A stretch of DNA of 64,000 bases from WHSW01 sp963821025 (GCA_963821025.1 CAWGCG010000003.1:1178001-1242000), one strand, 5' to 3'. Shown: positions 1 to 8,494, numbered from the stretch's first letter. Translations and numbers: made by a program. The notes: a model not told the origin generated them from the letters alone.

Positions 1-579
1 CCCGCGCGGCTCGAGCACTCCGGCGCGCTGGACCCAGACCTCATAGACCTCGTCGCGGTCGATCGCCGGGAGCTCCTGCACGTTCAAGATCGCCGAGTCG
101 CCGGTGCGCTCGAGCGTCGCCGAGACCGCGACCGCGTCGCCGATCGGCTCTGCCTTGACCACCTGCGACCCGGTTTCGACCGTATCGGTGCCGCGCAGCA
201 GGTAGCCGCCCGCGACGCCAACCGTGAGCACGATCAGCGCAGCCATCCCGACCGCCGGGCGAACGACCAGCGTCCGCAGCGACTCCCACCAGGCGACGCG
301 ACGCGGCTCGGGCTCGCTCGCCGGAGGCGCGGTGGCCTCCGCCCTCACGGTCTCCATCAGGCTTGCGCGGAGGCTGTCCGGCGGCGTTCGCTGCTCGACC
401 GACGCCGGTAGCAGATCGACCGCCGGGCGCAGCCACTCGACTCGCTCGCGACACTGCTCACACCCCTCGACATGGCGTTCGAGCTCACCCTGCTCGTCAT
501 GATCGAGGGCGCCGAGCGCGTAGGCGGCGAGGTCGTCGTGCAGGCGTTCGCCGTCGGCGTGCCAGTCGCGGCGGCTCAC
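1..579 (-). CDS. Anti-sigma factor, RskA-like with zinc finger (3' end cut by window)
   Basis: Predicted membrane anti-sigma factor that would hold the neighbouring ECF sigma factor inactive. Translation from a GTG start gives 193 residues before the window edge. Residues 1-50 form the zinc-binding anti-sigma helix bundle with H36, C40 and C43 in an H-x3-C-x2-C pattern. One membrane segment lies at about 107-129, followed by the start of an extracellular RskA-type domain. The start overlaps the sigma stop in a GTGA junction, so the two are probably translationally coupled. Family call is firm; the C-terminus is not seen. Confidence 0.88.
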   Translation of the reverse strand, partial: MSRRDWHADGERLHDDLAAYALGALDHDEQGELERHVEGCEQCRERVEWLRPAVDLLPASVEQRTPPDSLRASLMETVRAEATAPPASEPEPRRVAWWESLRTLVVRPAVGMAALIVLTVGVAGGYLLRGTDTVETGSQVVKAEPIGDAVAVSATLERTGDSAILNVQELPAIDRDEVYEVWVQRAGVLEPRG

Positions 580-1190
580 GGCAACGCCTCCGAGGGGCCT
601 TCGATGCCCATCCGCTCGGCGAGCGTGGCCCTGATCTTTTCCAGCCCCAGTCGCATCCGTCCTTTCACGGTACCCAGCGGCATCCCCAGCATCTCGGCGA
701 TCTCCGAGTGGGTGAAGCCGCCGAAGTAGGCCAGCCCGATCACCTCCGACTGCTCGGAGGGGAGCTCGCGCAACGCACCGCGCACCCGGCTCGCGGTGTC
801 CCTGCGGATCGCCTCCGTCTCGGTGAGCTCGCCCGACTCCTGGGTCTCGAGCACCGCCTCGTCGTCGAAGTCGAGCTTCGGCGCCGAGCTCGAGGACCGG
901 CGCAGCGCGTCGATCGCACGGTTTCTGACTATCCCCAGGGTCCAGGAGCGGACGCTGCCGCGGGCGGTGTCGAAGCGCGCGCCGCTGCGCCAGACCGAGA
1001 GGAAAGCCTCCTGGGTCACCTCCTCGGCAGAGCCGGGGTTGCCGACGATCCGGTGGGCGAGCGAGTAGGCCGCACCGCCGTGGCGGTCATAGAGCACCGC
1101 GAAGGCGTCGGCGTCGCGGCGCTCGACCAGGGTCATCAGGTCCTCATCAGCGAGGCGCTGAAGCGCTTCCGGTGTCATCTTTCGGCTCAT
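576..1190 (-). CDS. ECF RNA polymerase sigma factor, SigK/SigL-like
   Basis: 204-residue group 4 sigma factor. Region 2 lies in roughly the first 90 residues with the usual EEVTQEAF-type helix. Region 4 near the C-terminus carries a helix-turn-helix around HSEIAEMLGMPLGTVKGR. The ATG at 1190 is preferred because the open frame upstream (to 1310) has non-family, low-complexity residues; another ATG lies four codons inside. It directly precedes, and overlaps by 4 nt, a zinc anti-sigma gene, the normal partner arrangement for this family. The regulon cannot be read from the sequence. Confidence 0.9.
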   Translation of the reverse strand: MSRKMTPEALQRLADEDLMTLVERRDADAFAVLYDRHGGAAYSLAHRIVGNPGSAEEVTQEAFLSVWRSGARFDTARGSVRSWTLGIVRNRAIDALRRSSSSAPKLDFDDEAVLETQESGELTETEAIRRDTASRVRGALRELPSEQSEVIGLAYFGGFTHSEIAEMLGMPLGTVKGRMRLGLEKIRATLAERMGIEGPSEALP

Positions 1191-1296
1191 CCGCTGCGGC
1201 GTGTCCTCACCCTTGCTACGCGCGCCCACCGGGCGTGGATCATCGCGTCCGCCGAGCCGAAGATAGTTGCTGCATGCCCCGACGGCGACCAAGGCG

Positions 1297-1722
1297 ATGA
1301 CCGAGGCCACCCCGGCGAGGCTCTACTGCACCCTGGTCGGCGCCGCGCTGGTGATCGCGGGGATCATCGGCCTCTTCTACTCCGCCGGCTTCGACAGCGG
1401 CGCCAACGGCGTGGCCAAGGACACCGAGGACGCCCTCGGCGTCCTCGCGGTGAACGGCTGGCACAACATGCTCCACATCGGCCTCGGGGTGCTGGCGCTG
1501 TTCGCCGCCGGCAGCCGGTCGGCGGCGCGCGCCTATTGCCTCGCGGTCGGGCTCGCCTACGTGGTGCTCGCGCTCTGGGGATTCATCGACGGCGACGGGG
1601 TGATCCTCGGGCTCTTGCCGCTCGACGACGAGGACAACCTCCTCCACCTGATCCTCGGCCTCACCGGGGTGGCGGCGGGGGCGGCGACGCCGAGGCTGGC
1701 AGCGCGCCCTCAGCCGGCCTAG
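1297..1722 (+). CDS. DUF4383-type small membrane protein
   Basis: About 141 residues with four predicted membrane helices and short conserved loops (GWHNMLHIGLG, DEDNLLHLILG) typical of DUF4383 proteins common in actinobacteria. Function is unknown. The ATG at 1297 is chosen; an in-frame TTG at 1267 would add ten residues that do not look conserved. It is divergent from the ECF sigma gene, so the two may share an upstream control region of about 100 bp. Confidence 0.8.
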   Translation: MTEATPARLYCTLVGAALVIAGIIGLFYSAGFDSGANGVAKDTEDALGVLAVNGWHNMLHIGLGVLALFAAGSRSAARAYCLAVGLAYVVLALWGFIDGDGVILGLLPLDDEDNLLHLILGLTGVAAGAATPRLAARPQPA

Positions 1723-1742
1723 CTAGAGGCGCCGTTCGCCCA

Positions 1743-2075
1743 TCAACGCAGTTCCCGGAACATGCGCCCGACAGTGTCGCGCAAGCCTCCGGGACGGCGG
1801 CGGCGGCGGACCTCGACCAGGACGAGCGCTCCGGCGGCCGCGCCGCCGACCGTGACCGCCGCCACCGGGCGGACCCAGTTGCGCGGATCGCGCAGCGCCT
1901 CGAGCTCGCCCTCGGAGAACTCGTCGGCCCAGCTCGAGAGCTCGGCCGCGGCTTGCGCCGCGATCGACGACAGGGTGGTCTGCAGCCGCGTCGCCAGGTC
2001 CTCGGGCGGATCGATCGGGCGCAGGGCGTCCGAGAGCAGGCGCTCGAAGTTGAGCTCGCCGGCTGCCTCACTCAT
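1743..2075 (-). CDS. Small membrane protein partnered with ECF sigma factor (putative anti-sigma)
   Basis: 110 residues. An acidic, alanine-rich N-terminal half containing PIDPPEDLATRLQ resembles helices of anti-sigma or associated proteins. One membrane segment lies at about 71-88, followed by a short Arg-rich cytoplasmic or periplasmic tail. No zinc motif is present. It overlaps the upstream sigma gene by 8 nt (ATGAGTGA junction), which implies coupled translation. The role as anti-sigma factor is inferred only from position, size and topology. Confidence 0.6.
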   Translation of the reverse strand: MSEAAGELNFERLLSDALRPIDPPEDLATRLQTTLSSIAAQAAAELSSWADEFSEGELEALRDPRNWVRPVAAVTVGGAAAGALVLVEVRRRRRPGGLRDTVGRMFRELR

Positions 2076-2634
2076 GCTCCATCGACTCCTCGAGTTGCTT
2101 GATCGCCCTGTGGATCAGGACCTTGGTGGCGCCGTCGCTGCGCCCCAGTGCCCTGGCGATCTCGCGATTCGACATCCCGAGCGCGAAGCGCATGATCAGC
2201 GCCTCCCGCCGGTCCTCGGAGAGCTCGTCGAGGTGCTCGATCACCGCTCGCAGCCGCTCGCGTCCCTCGACCACGCGCTCGGTTCCATGCGGGTGCGAGG
2301 GCGGCTCGACGGCCTCGATGTTCGCCGTCGGCCGGCGGGCGCGGTCGCGATGGTGGTTCGAGGCCAGATTGTGGGCGATGCGGATCAGCCACGGCCTCAG
2401 CGGCCGGCCGCGCGACTCCCGACGGGCGCGCTCGAAGTGCCGGTATGCCTGCAGAAAGGCCTGCTCGGTGAGGTCCTCGGCGTCGTGATGGTTGCCCACC
2501 CGGTAGTAGGCATAGGAATAGACGTCGCGCAGATGGGCGCGGTAGAGCTCCTCGAAGGCGCGGTCGAGCTCGGCCTTGGTGGCGGGCGCGGCGACGGAGG
2601 CTTGCGCCGCCGGCTCGGGCGTGGGCTCGGTCAC
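2068..2634 (-). CDS. ECF RNA polymerase sigma factor
   Basis: 188-residue sigma-70 family factor. Region 2 lies around residues 25-95 (SYAYYRVGNHHDAEDLTEQAF) with a typical RPWLIRIAHNLA helix. A region 4 HTH (MSNREIARALGRSDGATKVL) lies near 150-175. The GTG start lies 6 nt after a TACATT hexamer, so the message may be leaderless. It overlaps the following membrane-protein gene. This is the second sigma/partner module within 2.6 kb, separate in sequence from the first. Confidence 0.88.
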   Translation of the reverse strand: MTEPTPEPAAQASVAAPATKAELDRAFEELYRAHLRDVYSYAYYRVGNHHDAEDLTEQAFLQAYRHFERARRESRGRPLRPWLIRIAHNLASNHHRDRARRPTANIEAVEPPSHPHGTERVVEGRERLRAVIEHLDELSEDRREALIMRFALGMSNREIARALGRSDGATKVLIHRAIKQLEESMEHE

Positions 2635-2640
2635 CGGTCA

Positions 2641-2646
2641 AATGTA
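2641..2646 (-). promoter_or_regulatory. Putative -10 (TACATT) of the second ECF sigma gene
   Basis: TACATT on the minus strand ends 6 nt before the GTG start at 2634, as expected for a leaderless transcript. No clear -35 was recognised. Confidence 0.45.
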
Positions 2647-2653
2647 AACCTCC

Positions 2654-4366
2654 TCACGCTGCCTTCCGGGCGCGCTCGGCCCGGCGCAGGCCGGCGACCC
2701 ATTCGCCCGGGTCGATCTCGCCGGAGATCAACGAAGCCAAGCCCTGCAGGCTCGGCGAGTCGATCCCCGCGCCGGCCAGGGTCTCGGCGATCAACGGCAC
2801 CGAGTCGAGGCCCTCGGATGCCTGGCCGATGCGCGAGGCGATCTTCTCTGAGGGGACCCCTGCGCCGAGCAGCTCGCCCGCTTGGCGGTTGCGGCTCTTC
2901 GGCGCCAGCACGGTCGCGGTCAGGTCGCCGACCCCTGCCAGACCGGAGAAGGTCTCGAGCCGTCCGCCACGTGCGAGGGCGAAGTCGACGCACTCGCGCC
3001 AGACCCCGGCGGCGGCGATCCCGGCGGCGTTGAGGCCGAAGCGCTCAGCGGCCGCCGCCGCGAGCGCGGCCGCGTTCTTGGCAGCACCGGCCATCTCGAC
3101 CCCGGTGACGTCGTCGCTGCGCTCGCAAAACAGCCCGGCGCGGTCGAAGACCTCGCCGAGCATCGTACGCAGGTCGGGATCGGGGCTGGCGAGCACCAGG
3201 GCCGCCATCCCGGCCGCCGCCTCACGGGCGTGCGCCGGGCCGCCGAGCGAGGCGACCGCGCGGGCGCGCACGCGCTCGGAGACGTAGTCGTTGGGCAGCG
3301 CCCCCATCGGCTGCACCATGCCCTTCGACAACAACAGCACCGAGGCCCGTGAGCCGATCCGATCGGCGAGGCCACCGACAACGGCGGGCAGCGCCCTCGA
3401 GGGAACCGCGAGGCAGACGAGGTCACAGCCGGCGAGCTCGATCTCGCTCGTGCGTTTGACCGTGACCCCCTCCGGGATCTCGACCCCGGCGAGGAACTCG
3501 ACGTTCTCGCGGCGCCGCATGATCTCGTCGGCCTTCTCCTGACTGCGGCTGCCGAGCTCGACCTCGAGCCCGCCGCGAGCGAGGAGCACCGAGACCGCCG
3601 TGCCCCAGCTGCCGGCCCCGATCACAGCGGCCTTGCGCAGCGGCGGCAGCCCGCCGAGCCATTCCCACTGCAGCTCGATGTTCGGCCAGATCCGCTCGGT
3701 CACCGTCGCCGCCAGCGCCGGCGAGGGCCGCTCCTGGCGAGGGAAGGTCATCGGCTTGCCCGCGCGCAGCTTCACCTTGCGCGGGCGGATGCGCCAGCCC
3801 CGGCGTACCTCCTCGGAGCCGTGCACGGCGAGCGGCAATACCGCGGCTCCGGTCTCCAGCGCGAGCCGGCCGACACCGCGCTTCGGGCGCCCGAGCGAGC
3901 CGGTGCGGATCCTCGTCCCCTCGGGGAAGATGACCACGGTCCCGCCGCGGGCGACGACGATCGCCGCGGTCTCCATCGCGACCTCGTCGGCCTGGCCGCG
4001 CCGGATCGGGAAGGCGCCGAGGCGCGACAGGATCCAGCCCTGCCACCGGTTCTCGAACAGCTCCACCTTGGCGACGAACTGCATCCGGCGCCGCCACGGC
4101 AGCAGGGCGCCGATCACGAACGGGTCGAGGAAGCTGCGGTGGTTGGAGGCGACGATCATCCCGCCCTTGAATCGTGCGTGCTCGCGACCGGTGCGCTGGA
4201 GGCGAAACCAGACCAGGAAAGCGGGCACCAAGAGGCAGCGAAGGAAGTAGTAGATGACCCGATTGGTCCCGCGCTCGCGCGCGTAGCGGTGATAGGCGTC
4301 GTAGCGCTCCTGCGTGATCACGTCGTCGGCGCGCGGCGGCGGCGAGCGCCGGGATCCCTCGTCCAT
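2654..4366 (-). CDS. PlsC-GpsA fusion: acylglycerophosphate acyltransferase + glycerol-3-phosphate dehydrogenase
   Basis: A 570-residue protein that joins two steps of phospholipid synthesis. Residues 35-235 are a PlsC-type acyltransferase with the H-x4-D box at H76/D81 and the FPEGTR block at 147-152. Residues 246-565 are an NAD(P)-dependent glycerol-3-phosphate dehydrogenase: Rossmann glycine pattern G250/G252/G255, LSKG at 346-349, catalytic-type K430 in GAAKNAAAL, and the GLAGVGDL plus SRNR signatures at about 475-495. The frame is continuous between domains, with the linker around 235-245. GpsA makes sn-glycerol-3-phosphate; PlsC acylates lysophosphatidate, so the steps are near neighbours rather than consecutive. 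Confidence 0.92.
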   Translation of the reverse strand: MDEGSRRSPPPRADDVITQERYDAYHRYARERGTNRVIYYFLRCLLVPAFLVWFRLQRTGREHARFKGGMIVASNHRSFLDPFVIGALLPWRRRMQFVAKVELFENRWQGWILSRLGAFPIRRGQADEVAMETAAIVVARGGTVVIFPEGTRIRTGSLGRPKRGVGRLALETGAAVLPLAVHGSEEVRRGWRIRPRKVKLRAGKPMTFPRQERPSPALAATVTERIWPNIELQWEWLGGLPPLRKAAVIGAGSWGTAVSVLLARGGLEVELGSRSQEKADEIMRRRENVEFLAGVEIPEGVTVKRTSEIELAGCDLVCLAVPSRALPAVVGGLADRIGSRASVLLLSKGMVQPMGALPNDYVSERVRARAVASLGGPAHAREAAAGMAALVLASPDPDLRTMLGEVFDRAGLFCERSDDVTGVEMAGAAKNAAALAAAAAERFGLNAAGIAAAGVWRECVDFALARGGRLETFSGLAGVGDLTATVLAPKSRNRQAGELLGAGVPSEKIASRIGQASEGLDSVPLIAETLAGAGIDSPSLQGLASLISGEIDPGEWVAGLRRAERARKAA

Positions 4367-4412
4367 GCAGGTGCCTACACGTGCGTGGGTGCGGCGTTAC
4401 GCGCCGCGCGCT

Positions 4413-5420
4413 TCACCAGGCCGCTTCGGCCAGGCTCCGGATCTCGGCCTCGCCGGGCGGATCGGGCGTCAGCTCGAGCTCCGGACGGGCCAGGATCGCC
4501 TTCACCGCATGATCGAGGCCCTGCTCGTCGGCGCCGAGGTCGCGCAGGCGCCGGCGCCCGCCGCCGAGCTCGACCAGTCGCGCCCGCAGACCGTCCTGCT
4601 TGCTTCCCAGCGCCCGCGCCAGGGCGGTCATCTGCGTGCCGGCACGAGGGCGCATCGCCTCCATCGTCAGCGGCAACATCGTCGCGTTGGTCTCCGCGTG
4701 GCCGATCCGCAGCTCGCGCACCAGGGTCTGGCAGACAACGTGGTGAAGCGCGAACAAAGCCGAGTCGAGCGCGTACGCGCAGAGGATCGAGCCGAGCGCC
4801 AGCTTCCCCGGGTCGCGTCGCGCCGGGTCGGTGTCGAGCGCCTTTGAGATCAGGCTCGCCCCGCGCAACGCGGTCAGCGTCGAGACCGGGTTGGCGAGCG
4901 GGGTCGCGAGCGAGTCGGCGCCGTGGCCGAGCGCGTTCATCGCGCTTGCGCGCAGGCGCTTCTCGGGCAGGCTCGCCATCACCGGCGGGTCGGCCAGCAC
5001 CACCACCGGCCTGACCAGCCCGTCGGCGGCGGCCTCGCCCTCGGGCAATCGGTGGATGGCCGTCATCTCGGCCCCCGAGAGGGTCGTCGGCAGCGCCGCC
5101 ACCCGGCTGCCGCGCACGGCCGCGACCGCCTTCGCCGCGTCGATGACCCGGCCACCCCCGAGCGCCACCAGGTCGAGCTCGCCGACGTCGGCGGTCAGCC
5201 GCGCCGCGACCTCGTTCACCGGCCCCGGCGGGACGTGGTGAAAATGGGACGAGTCCTCGGCCAGCGCCACCGGCGCCGCCCCCATCGCCCGCTCGGTGGT
5301 CAACAGCTCGTAGCGGTCGAACCCGTGGCCGGCGAGGATCTCGGGCGATTCGCCGATCACCCCGGCGCGGAAGTGGATCGCCCGCTCGCCATCGCGCCAG
5401 GTGAAGTCGCTGTCGCTCAA
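4413..5420 (-). CDS. Iron-containing alcohol dehydrogenase / maleylacetate reductase-like protein
   Basis: About 335 residues matching the iron-type dehydrogenase fold. The nucleotide-binding loop LGGGRVIDAAKA lies near 87-98, the PTTLSGAEMT block near 110-119, and candidate metal histidines sit in NALGHGAD and FALHHVVCQ. This pattern is closest to the maleylacetate reductase branch; the true substrate is not visible. The start is a TTG that begins only 2 nt after the tRNA-Thr 3' end and has no clear ribosome site; a GTG at residue 21 is an alternative but would remove conserved N-terminal strands. Confidence 0.78.
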   Translation of the reverse strand: MSDSDFTWRDGERAIHFRAGVIGESPEILAGHGFDRYELLTTERAMGAAPVALAEDSSHFHHVPPGPVNEVAARLTADVGELDLVALGGGRVIDAAKAVAAVRGSRVAALPTTLSGAEMTAIHRLPEGEAAADGLVRPVVVLADPPVMASLPEKRLRASAMNALGHGADSLATPLANPVSTLTALRGASLISKALDTDPARRDPGKLALGSILCAYALDSALFALHHVVCQTLVRELRIGHAETNATMLPLTMEAMRPRAGTQMTALARALGSKQDGLRARLVELGGGRRRLRDLGADEQGLDHAVKAILARPELELTPDPPGEAEIRSLAEAAW

Positions 5421-5421
5421 G

Positions 5422-5494
5422 AGCCCGGAGTGGGACTCGAACCCACAGCCTTCGCATTACAAGTGCGGTGCTCCACCAGTTGAGCTATCCGGGC
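5422..5494 (-). tRNA. tRNA-Thr (anticodon TGT)
   Basis: A 73-nt cloverleaf can be folded on the minus strand: acceptor GCCCGGA/TCCGGGC, D-arm GCTC/GAGC, anticodon loop CTTGTAA, T-arm GTGGG-TTCGAGT-CCCAC, discriminator T. The anticodon stem has one C-A mismatch at its outer pair. The CCA end is not encoded. It lies downstream of sigH, at the place where rRNA/secE-type genes follow in Firmicutes. Confidence 0.95.
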
Positions 5495-5506
5495 GGGCCG
5501 CGATCA

Positions 5507-5512
5507 AATCTA
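5507..5512 (-). promoter_or_regulatory. Possible -10 (TAGATT) for tRNA-Thr
   Basis: TAGATT on the minus strand lies 12 nt before the mature tRNA 5' end, a plausible promoter position. The -35 is not clear, and read-through from sigH is also possible. Confidence 0.35.
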
Positions 5513-5561
5513 CGCCAGGCCGACCCTGACTCCCACCACGAGCGACGACGACGAGCGACCG

Positions 5562-6260
5562 CTAGCCGAGCACCTCGCGCCCGGAGATGTGCGCGGCGAC
5601 CTTGCGCTTGACCCGCTGAAGGGCGTTGTCGACCGTCTTCGTGTCGCATTCGAGCCGCTCGCCGATCTGCTCGTAGGAGTGGCCGTCGAGGTAGAGGGAG
5701 AGCACCCGGCTCTCGAGCTCGGAGAGGACGCTCGACAGGCACGAGACCAGCGCGCCCAGCTCCTCGCTGGCGATCACCCGTTCGGACGGGTCCTCGGAGA
5801 TCGGCCCCGGGAGGATCTCCTCGAGCGTCGTCTCGGCGTCGCCGGACGCCGCCGGCGACTGGGCGAAGGAGACGTACTGGTTCAGCGGCGCGTGCTTGTT
5901 GCGGCTCGCGGTCTTCACCGCGGTGATGATCTGGCGGGTGATGCAGAGCTCGGCGAAGTTGCGAAAGCTCGACTCGCGGTCGGTCCGAAAGTCGCGAATC
6001 GCCTTGTAGAGGCCGACCAGTCCCTCCTGGATCAGGTCGTCGGAATCGCCGCCGAGCAGGAAATACGAGGAGGCCTTCAGCCGGACGAAGCCGCGATAGC
6101 GCTTCACGATCCGCTCGTAGGCATCGGGGCTGCCGCGCTTAGCCAGCGCGACCAGGTATCCATCCTCAAGCTCCGGTTGAGCCTCAGCTCGGGCTGGGCT
6201 GCGAGCGCCGGCGGCGCGCGCAGGGGCGGCGAGCGTGGTCTGACGGGTAGGTATAGCCAC
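5562..6260 (-). CDS. sigH: Sigma-70 family factor, SigH (sigma-30) type
   Basis: 232 residues. An N-terminal low-complexity stretch of about 30 residues precedes region 2 (around 38-110, with DSDDLIQEGLVGLYKAIRDF) and a region 4 HTH near 185-215 (SYEQIGERLECDTKTVDN). The pattern matches the Firmicutes SigH/sigma-30 branch rather than ECF factors. Its place after cysS-rlmB is the same as in Bacillus, which supports the name. The GTG start is preceded at 4-5 nt by GGAGG. Upstream lies a palindromic promoter (6373-6403). Its actinobacterial regulon is unknown. Confidence 0.88.
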   Translation of the reverse strand: MAIPTRQTTLAAPARAAGARSPARAEAQPELEDGYLVALAKRGSPDAYERIVKRYRGFVRLKASSYFLLGGDSDDLIQEGLVGLYKAIRDFRTDRESSFRNFAELCITRQIITAVKTASRNKHAPLNQYVSFAQSPAASGDAETTLEEILPGPISEDPSERVIASEELGALVSCLSSVLSELESRVLSLYLDGHSYEQIGERLECDTKTVDNALQRVKRKVAAHISGREVLG

Positions 6261-6372
6261 AGGTCCTCCAGATTTGGTTGGAACCGGTGGCGCCTGAACC
6301 TCCCCGTAAAGGCGCCTCTCCTCGGGTTTGAACCGGGTCTTCCTCGACCTTTAGTTCACCCTTACGCGCGGC

Positions 6373-6403
6373 AGTGTATGCGCGTTGACATAGTTCTGTC
6401 AAC
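6373..6403 (-). promoter_or_regulatory. sigH promoter with overlapping 20-bp palindrome
   Basis: On the minus strand TTGACA (6402-6397) and TACACT (6378-6373) are spaced 18 nt and give a good housekeeping promoter. The -35 is one arm of a perfect 7-bp inverted repeat, GTTGACA-TAGTTC-TGTCAAC, at 6384-6403, which looks like a repressor operator. The untranslated leader would be about 105 nt. Confidence 0.6.
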
Positions 6404-6461
6404 CTGTGGCGGGCAGATCGCAAGATCCGTTGCAAATTCGGGGCGGCGTCCGCGGGGCTTG

Positions 6462-7127
6462 CTAGACCGTCGCGCGCTGGCGCAAGGCCTCGAACAAAAG
6501 CGCCGCCGCGGCTGCCGAGACGTTCAGCGATCTGACCCGCCCGCGCGCCGGAATCGAGACCAGCAGGTCACACGCCTCGGCCACCCTGGGTCGCAGCCCC
6601 CTCCCCTCGCTGCCGAGCACGAGCACGACCTTGCCGGTGAGGTCGGTCTGCGTGTAGACCGCCGGCGCGCCCGCCTCGGCCCCGTAGATCCAGGCGCCCG
6701 CCGCCTTTGCTTGCCCGAGCCAGTCGGCGAGATTCCGCACCTTGGCGACGGGCAGGTGCTCGACCGCTCCCGCGGAGGCCTTCGCGGTGGCGGCGGTGAC
6801 CGAGGCCGACCGCCGCTCGCAGATCACCGCCCCGGCGGCCCCGGCGGCCTCGGCCGAGCGGATCACGGCGCCGAGGTTGTGGGGGTCGGTGACCTGGTCG
6901 AGCGCCACCACGAGCGCGTCCGGGCGCTCGAGCAGGGCCGCGGCGTCCTCGTAGCGGTAGGGCTCGACCTCGGCCACGAACCCCTGGTGGTCGGGTGAGC
7001 CGGCGAGCGTCGTGAGCTCCGCGGCCGAGGTGTCGGCGGCCGTCCAGACTCGGTGCACGGCGCGGCGCCCGCGCTTTGCCTCGGCGACCGGCCGCTTGCC
7101 GTAGATCAGCTGCCCGCCCGAGTTCAC
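6462..7127 (-). CDS. rlmB: 23S rRNA (guanosine-2'-O-)-methyltransferase, TrmH/RlmB family
   Basis: 221 residues. The short N-terminal substrate domain (1-70) begins GGQLIYGKRPV. A SPOUT domain follows with all three knot motifs: DPHNLGAVIRSAEAAG near 80-95, LVLGSEGRGL near 168-178 and SLNVSAAAA near 200-208. It would methylate a ribose in 23S rRNA using S-adenosylmethionine. The GTG start overlaps the cysS stop as GTGA, and it lies directly between cysS and sigH, as rlmB (yacO) does in Bacillus. Confidence 0.93.
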   Translation of the reverse strand: MNSGGQLIYGKRPVAEAKRGRRAVHRVWTAADTSAAELTTLAGSPDHQGFVAEVEPYRYEDAAALLERPDALVVALDQVTDPHNLGAVIRSAEAAGAAGAVICERRSASVTAATAKASAGAVEHLPVAKVRNLADWLGQAKAAGAWIYGAEAGAPAVYTQTDLTGKVVLVLGSEGRGLRPRVAEACDLLVSIPARGRVRSLNVSAAAAALLFEALRQRATV

Positions 7128-8482
7128 GTCTCGCGCACAGGCTTCGCTCCCGCGGGCGTGTCTCGGACCAGCCAGCCGAGCTCGCGCAACTCGTCGCGAA
7201 CCGCGTCGGCGCGCTCGAAGTCGCGATCGCCGCGCGCCCGCTCTCGCTCGGCGAGCAACTCCGCGACCTGCGGCGGGACCTCATCCTCGACCTTGGCCAG
7301 CGTCTCGAGCCCGACGATCTGCAGCAAGTCGGCGAGCGTCTTGTGGGCGCCGGCGAGCGGACGCCGGTGGCCCTCGGCGATCAGGTCATAGATCTCGGCC
7401 ATCGCCCGCGGAGTGTTGAAGTCGTCGGCGAGCGCCTCGAGAAAGGCCTCACGCGCCTGCTCGACCCGAGGGTCCGGTCCCCCGTCGGTGCGCTCGACCT
7501 CGCGAAAGAAGTCGCGTACGCGCTCGTTTCGAGCTCGCGCTTGCTCGAGCGCGCCCTTGCTGAAGGCCAGCGGCTGGCGGTAGTGGCCCGAGATCAAGAA
7601 CCCGACCACCGCCTCGGCGCCGAACCGGTCGACCGCCTCGTCCAGCTGGAAGACGTTGCCGGTCGACTTCGCCATCTTCGCCTCGTCGCCGGTGAGCACC
7701 ATCCCGTTGTGCATCCACAGCCGCGCCAGCGGAGCTCCGCGCGCCGCCTCGGTTTGGGCGATCTCGTTCTCGTGATGGGGAAAGACGAGATCGGCGCCCC
7801 CGCCGTGAATGGCGAAATCCGTGCCGAGCAGCTTCTCGGCCATCGCCGAGCACTCGATGTGCCACCCGGGCCGGCCCTCGCCCCACGGCGAGGGCCATGC
7901 GGTGTCCTCCTCGGGCTTGCGCGCCTTCCACAGGGCGAAGTCGAGCGGGCTCTCCTTCAGCTCCGCGTTGCCCGCGTCCTCTCCCTGGTCCATCTCGGCC
8001 GGATCGCGATTCGAGAGCTTGCCGTAGCCGGGGAAGCTGAGAACCCTGAAGTAGACATCGCCCCCGGACTCATAGGCGTGACCGGACTCGACCAGCGCCT
8101 CGATCAGGGCGACGATCTCGGCCACCGTCTCAGTCGCCAGCGGCTCGGCGTCGGGACGCCCGAGCCCGAGCCGGCCGGTGTCCTCGAAGTAGGCACGGGT
8201 CATAGCGGCGGCGCGCTCGGCCGAGGCGACGCCCGCGTCGCGGGCCGTGGCGTAGATCTTGTCGTTGATATCGGTGACGTTGATCACCAGCTCGGGCTCC
8301 CAGCCTTCGTGCGCGAGAAACCGGCGCAGCAACGAGAAGACGACATAGGGACGGGCGTTGCCGACGTGGATCCGCGAGTAGACGGTCGGGCCGCAGGCAT
8401 AGATCCCGACCCGCGGCGGGTCGCGCGGCTCGAGCTCTCGCAGCTCGCCGCTGAGCGTGTCCCTGATCCTGACCGAGCGCAT
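7124..8482 (-). CDS. cysS: Cysteinyl-tRNA synthetase
   Basis: 452 residues, a normal length. It is a class I synthetase with the HIGH-type motif HVGN at 39-42 and KMAKS at 269-273. Zinc ligands C30, C211, H236 and E240 are all present. A helical tRNA-binding tail follows to the end. ATG is at 8482, 6 nt after a TAGCAT hexamer, so the message may be leaderless. It overlaps rlmB by 4 nt. Confidence 0.97.
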   Translation of the reverse strand: MRSVRIRDTLSGELRELEPRDPPRVGIYACGPTVYSRIHVGNARPYVVFSLLRRFLAHEGWEPELVINVTDINDKIYATARDAGVASAERAAAMTRAYFEDTGRLGLGRPDAEPLATETVAEIVALIEALVESGHAYESGGDVYFRVLSFPGYGKLSNRDPAEMDQGEDAGNAELKESPLDFALWKARKPEEDTAWPSPWGEGRPGWHIECSAMAEKLLGTDFAIHGGGADLVFPHHENEIAQTEAARGAPLARLWMHNGMVLTGDEAKMAKSTGNVFQLDEAVDRFGAEAVVGFLISGHYRQPLAFSKGALEQARARNERVRDFFREVERTDGGPDPRVEQAREAFLEALADDFNTPRAMAEIYDLIAEGHRRPLAGAHKTLADLLQIVGLETLAKVEDEVPPQVAELLAERERARGDRDFERADAVRDELRELGWLVRDTPAGAKPVRET

Positions 8483-8488
8483 GCTGCG

Positions 8489-8494
8489 ATGCTA
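8489..8494 (-). promoter_or_regulatory. Putative -10 (TAGCAT) of cysS
   Basis: TAGCAT on the minus strand ends 6 nt before the cysS ATG. It touches the ATG of the divergent SnoaL-like gene, so the two starts share this short interval. Confidence 0.5.

Noticed and set aside
1190..1310. Longer N-terminus for the first ECF sigma factor
   Set aside because: The extra 40 residues do not fit the family, and the ATG at 1190 already gives a complete region 2.
6300..6345. Second tRNA suggested by a TTTGAACC-like T-loop
   Set aside because: No acceptor or anticodon stem can be built around it.
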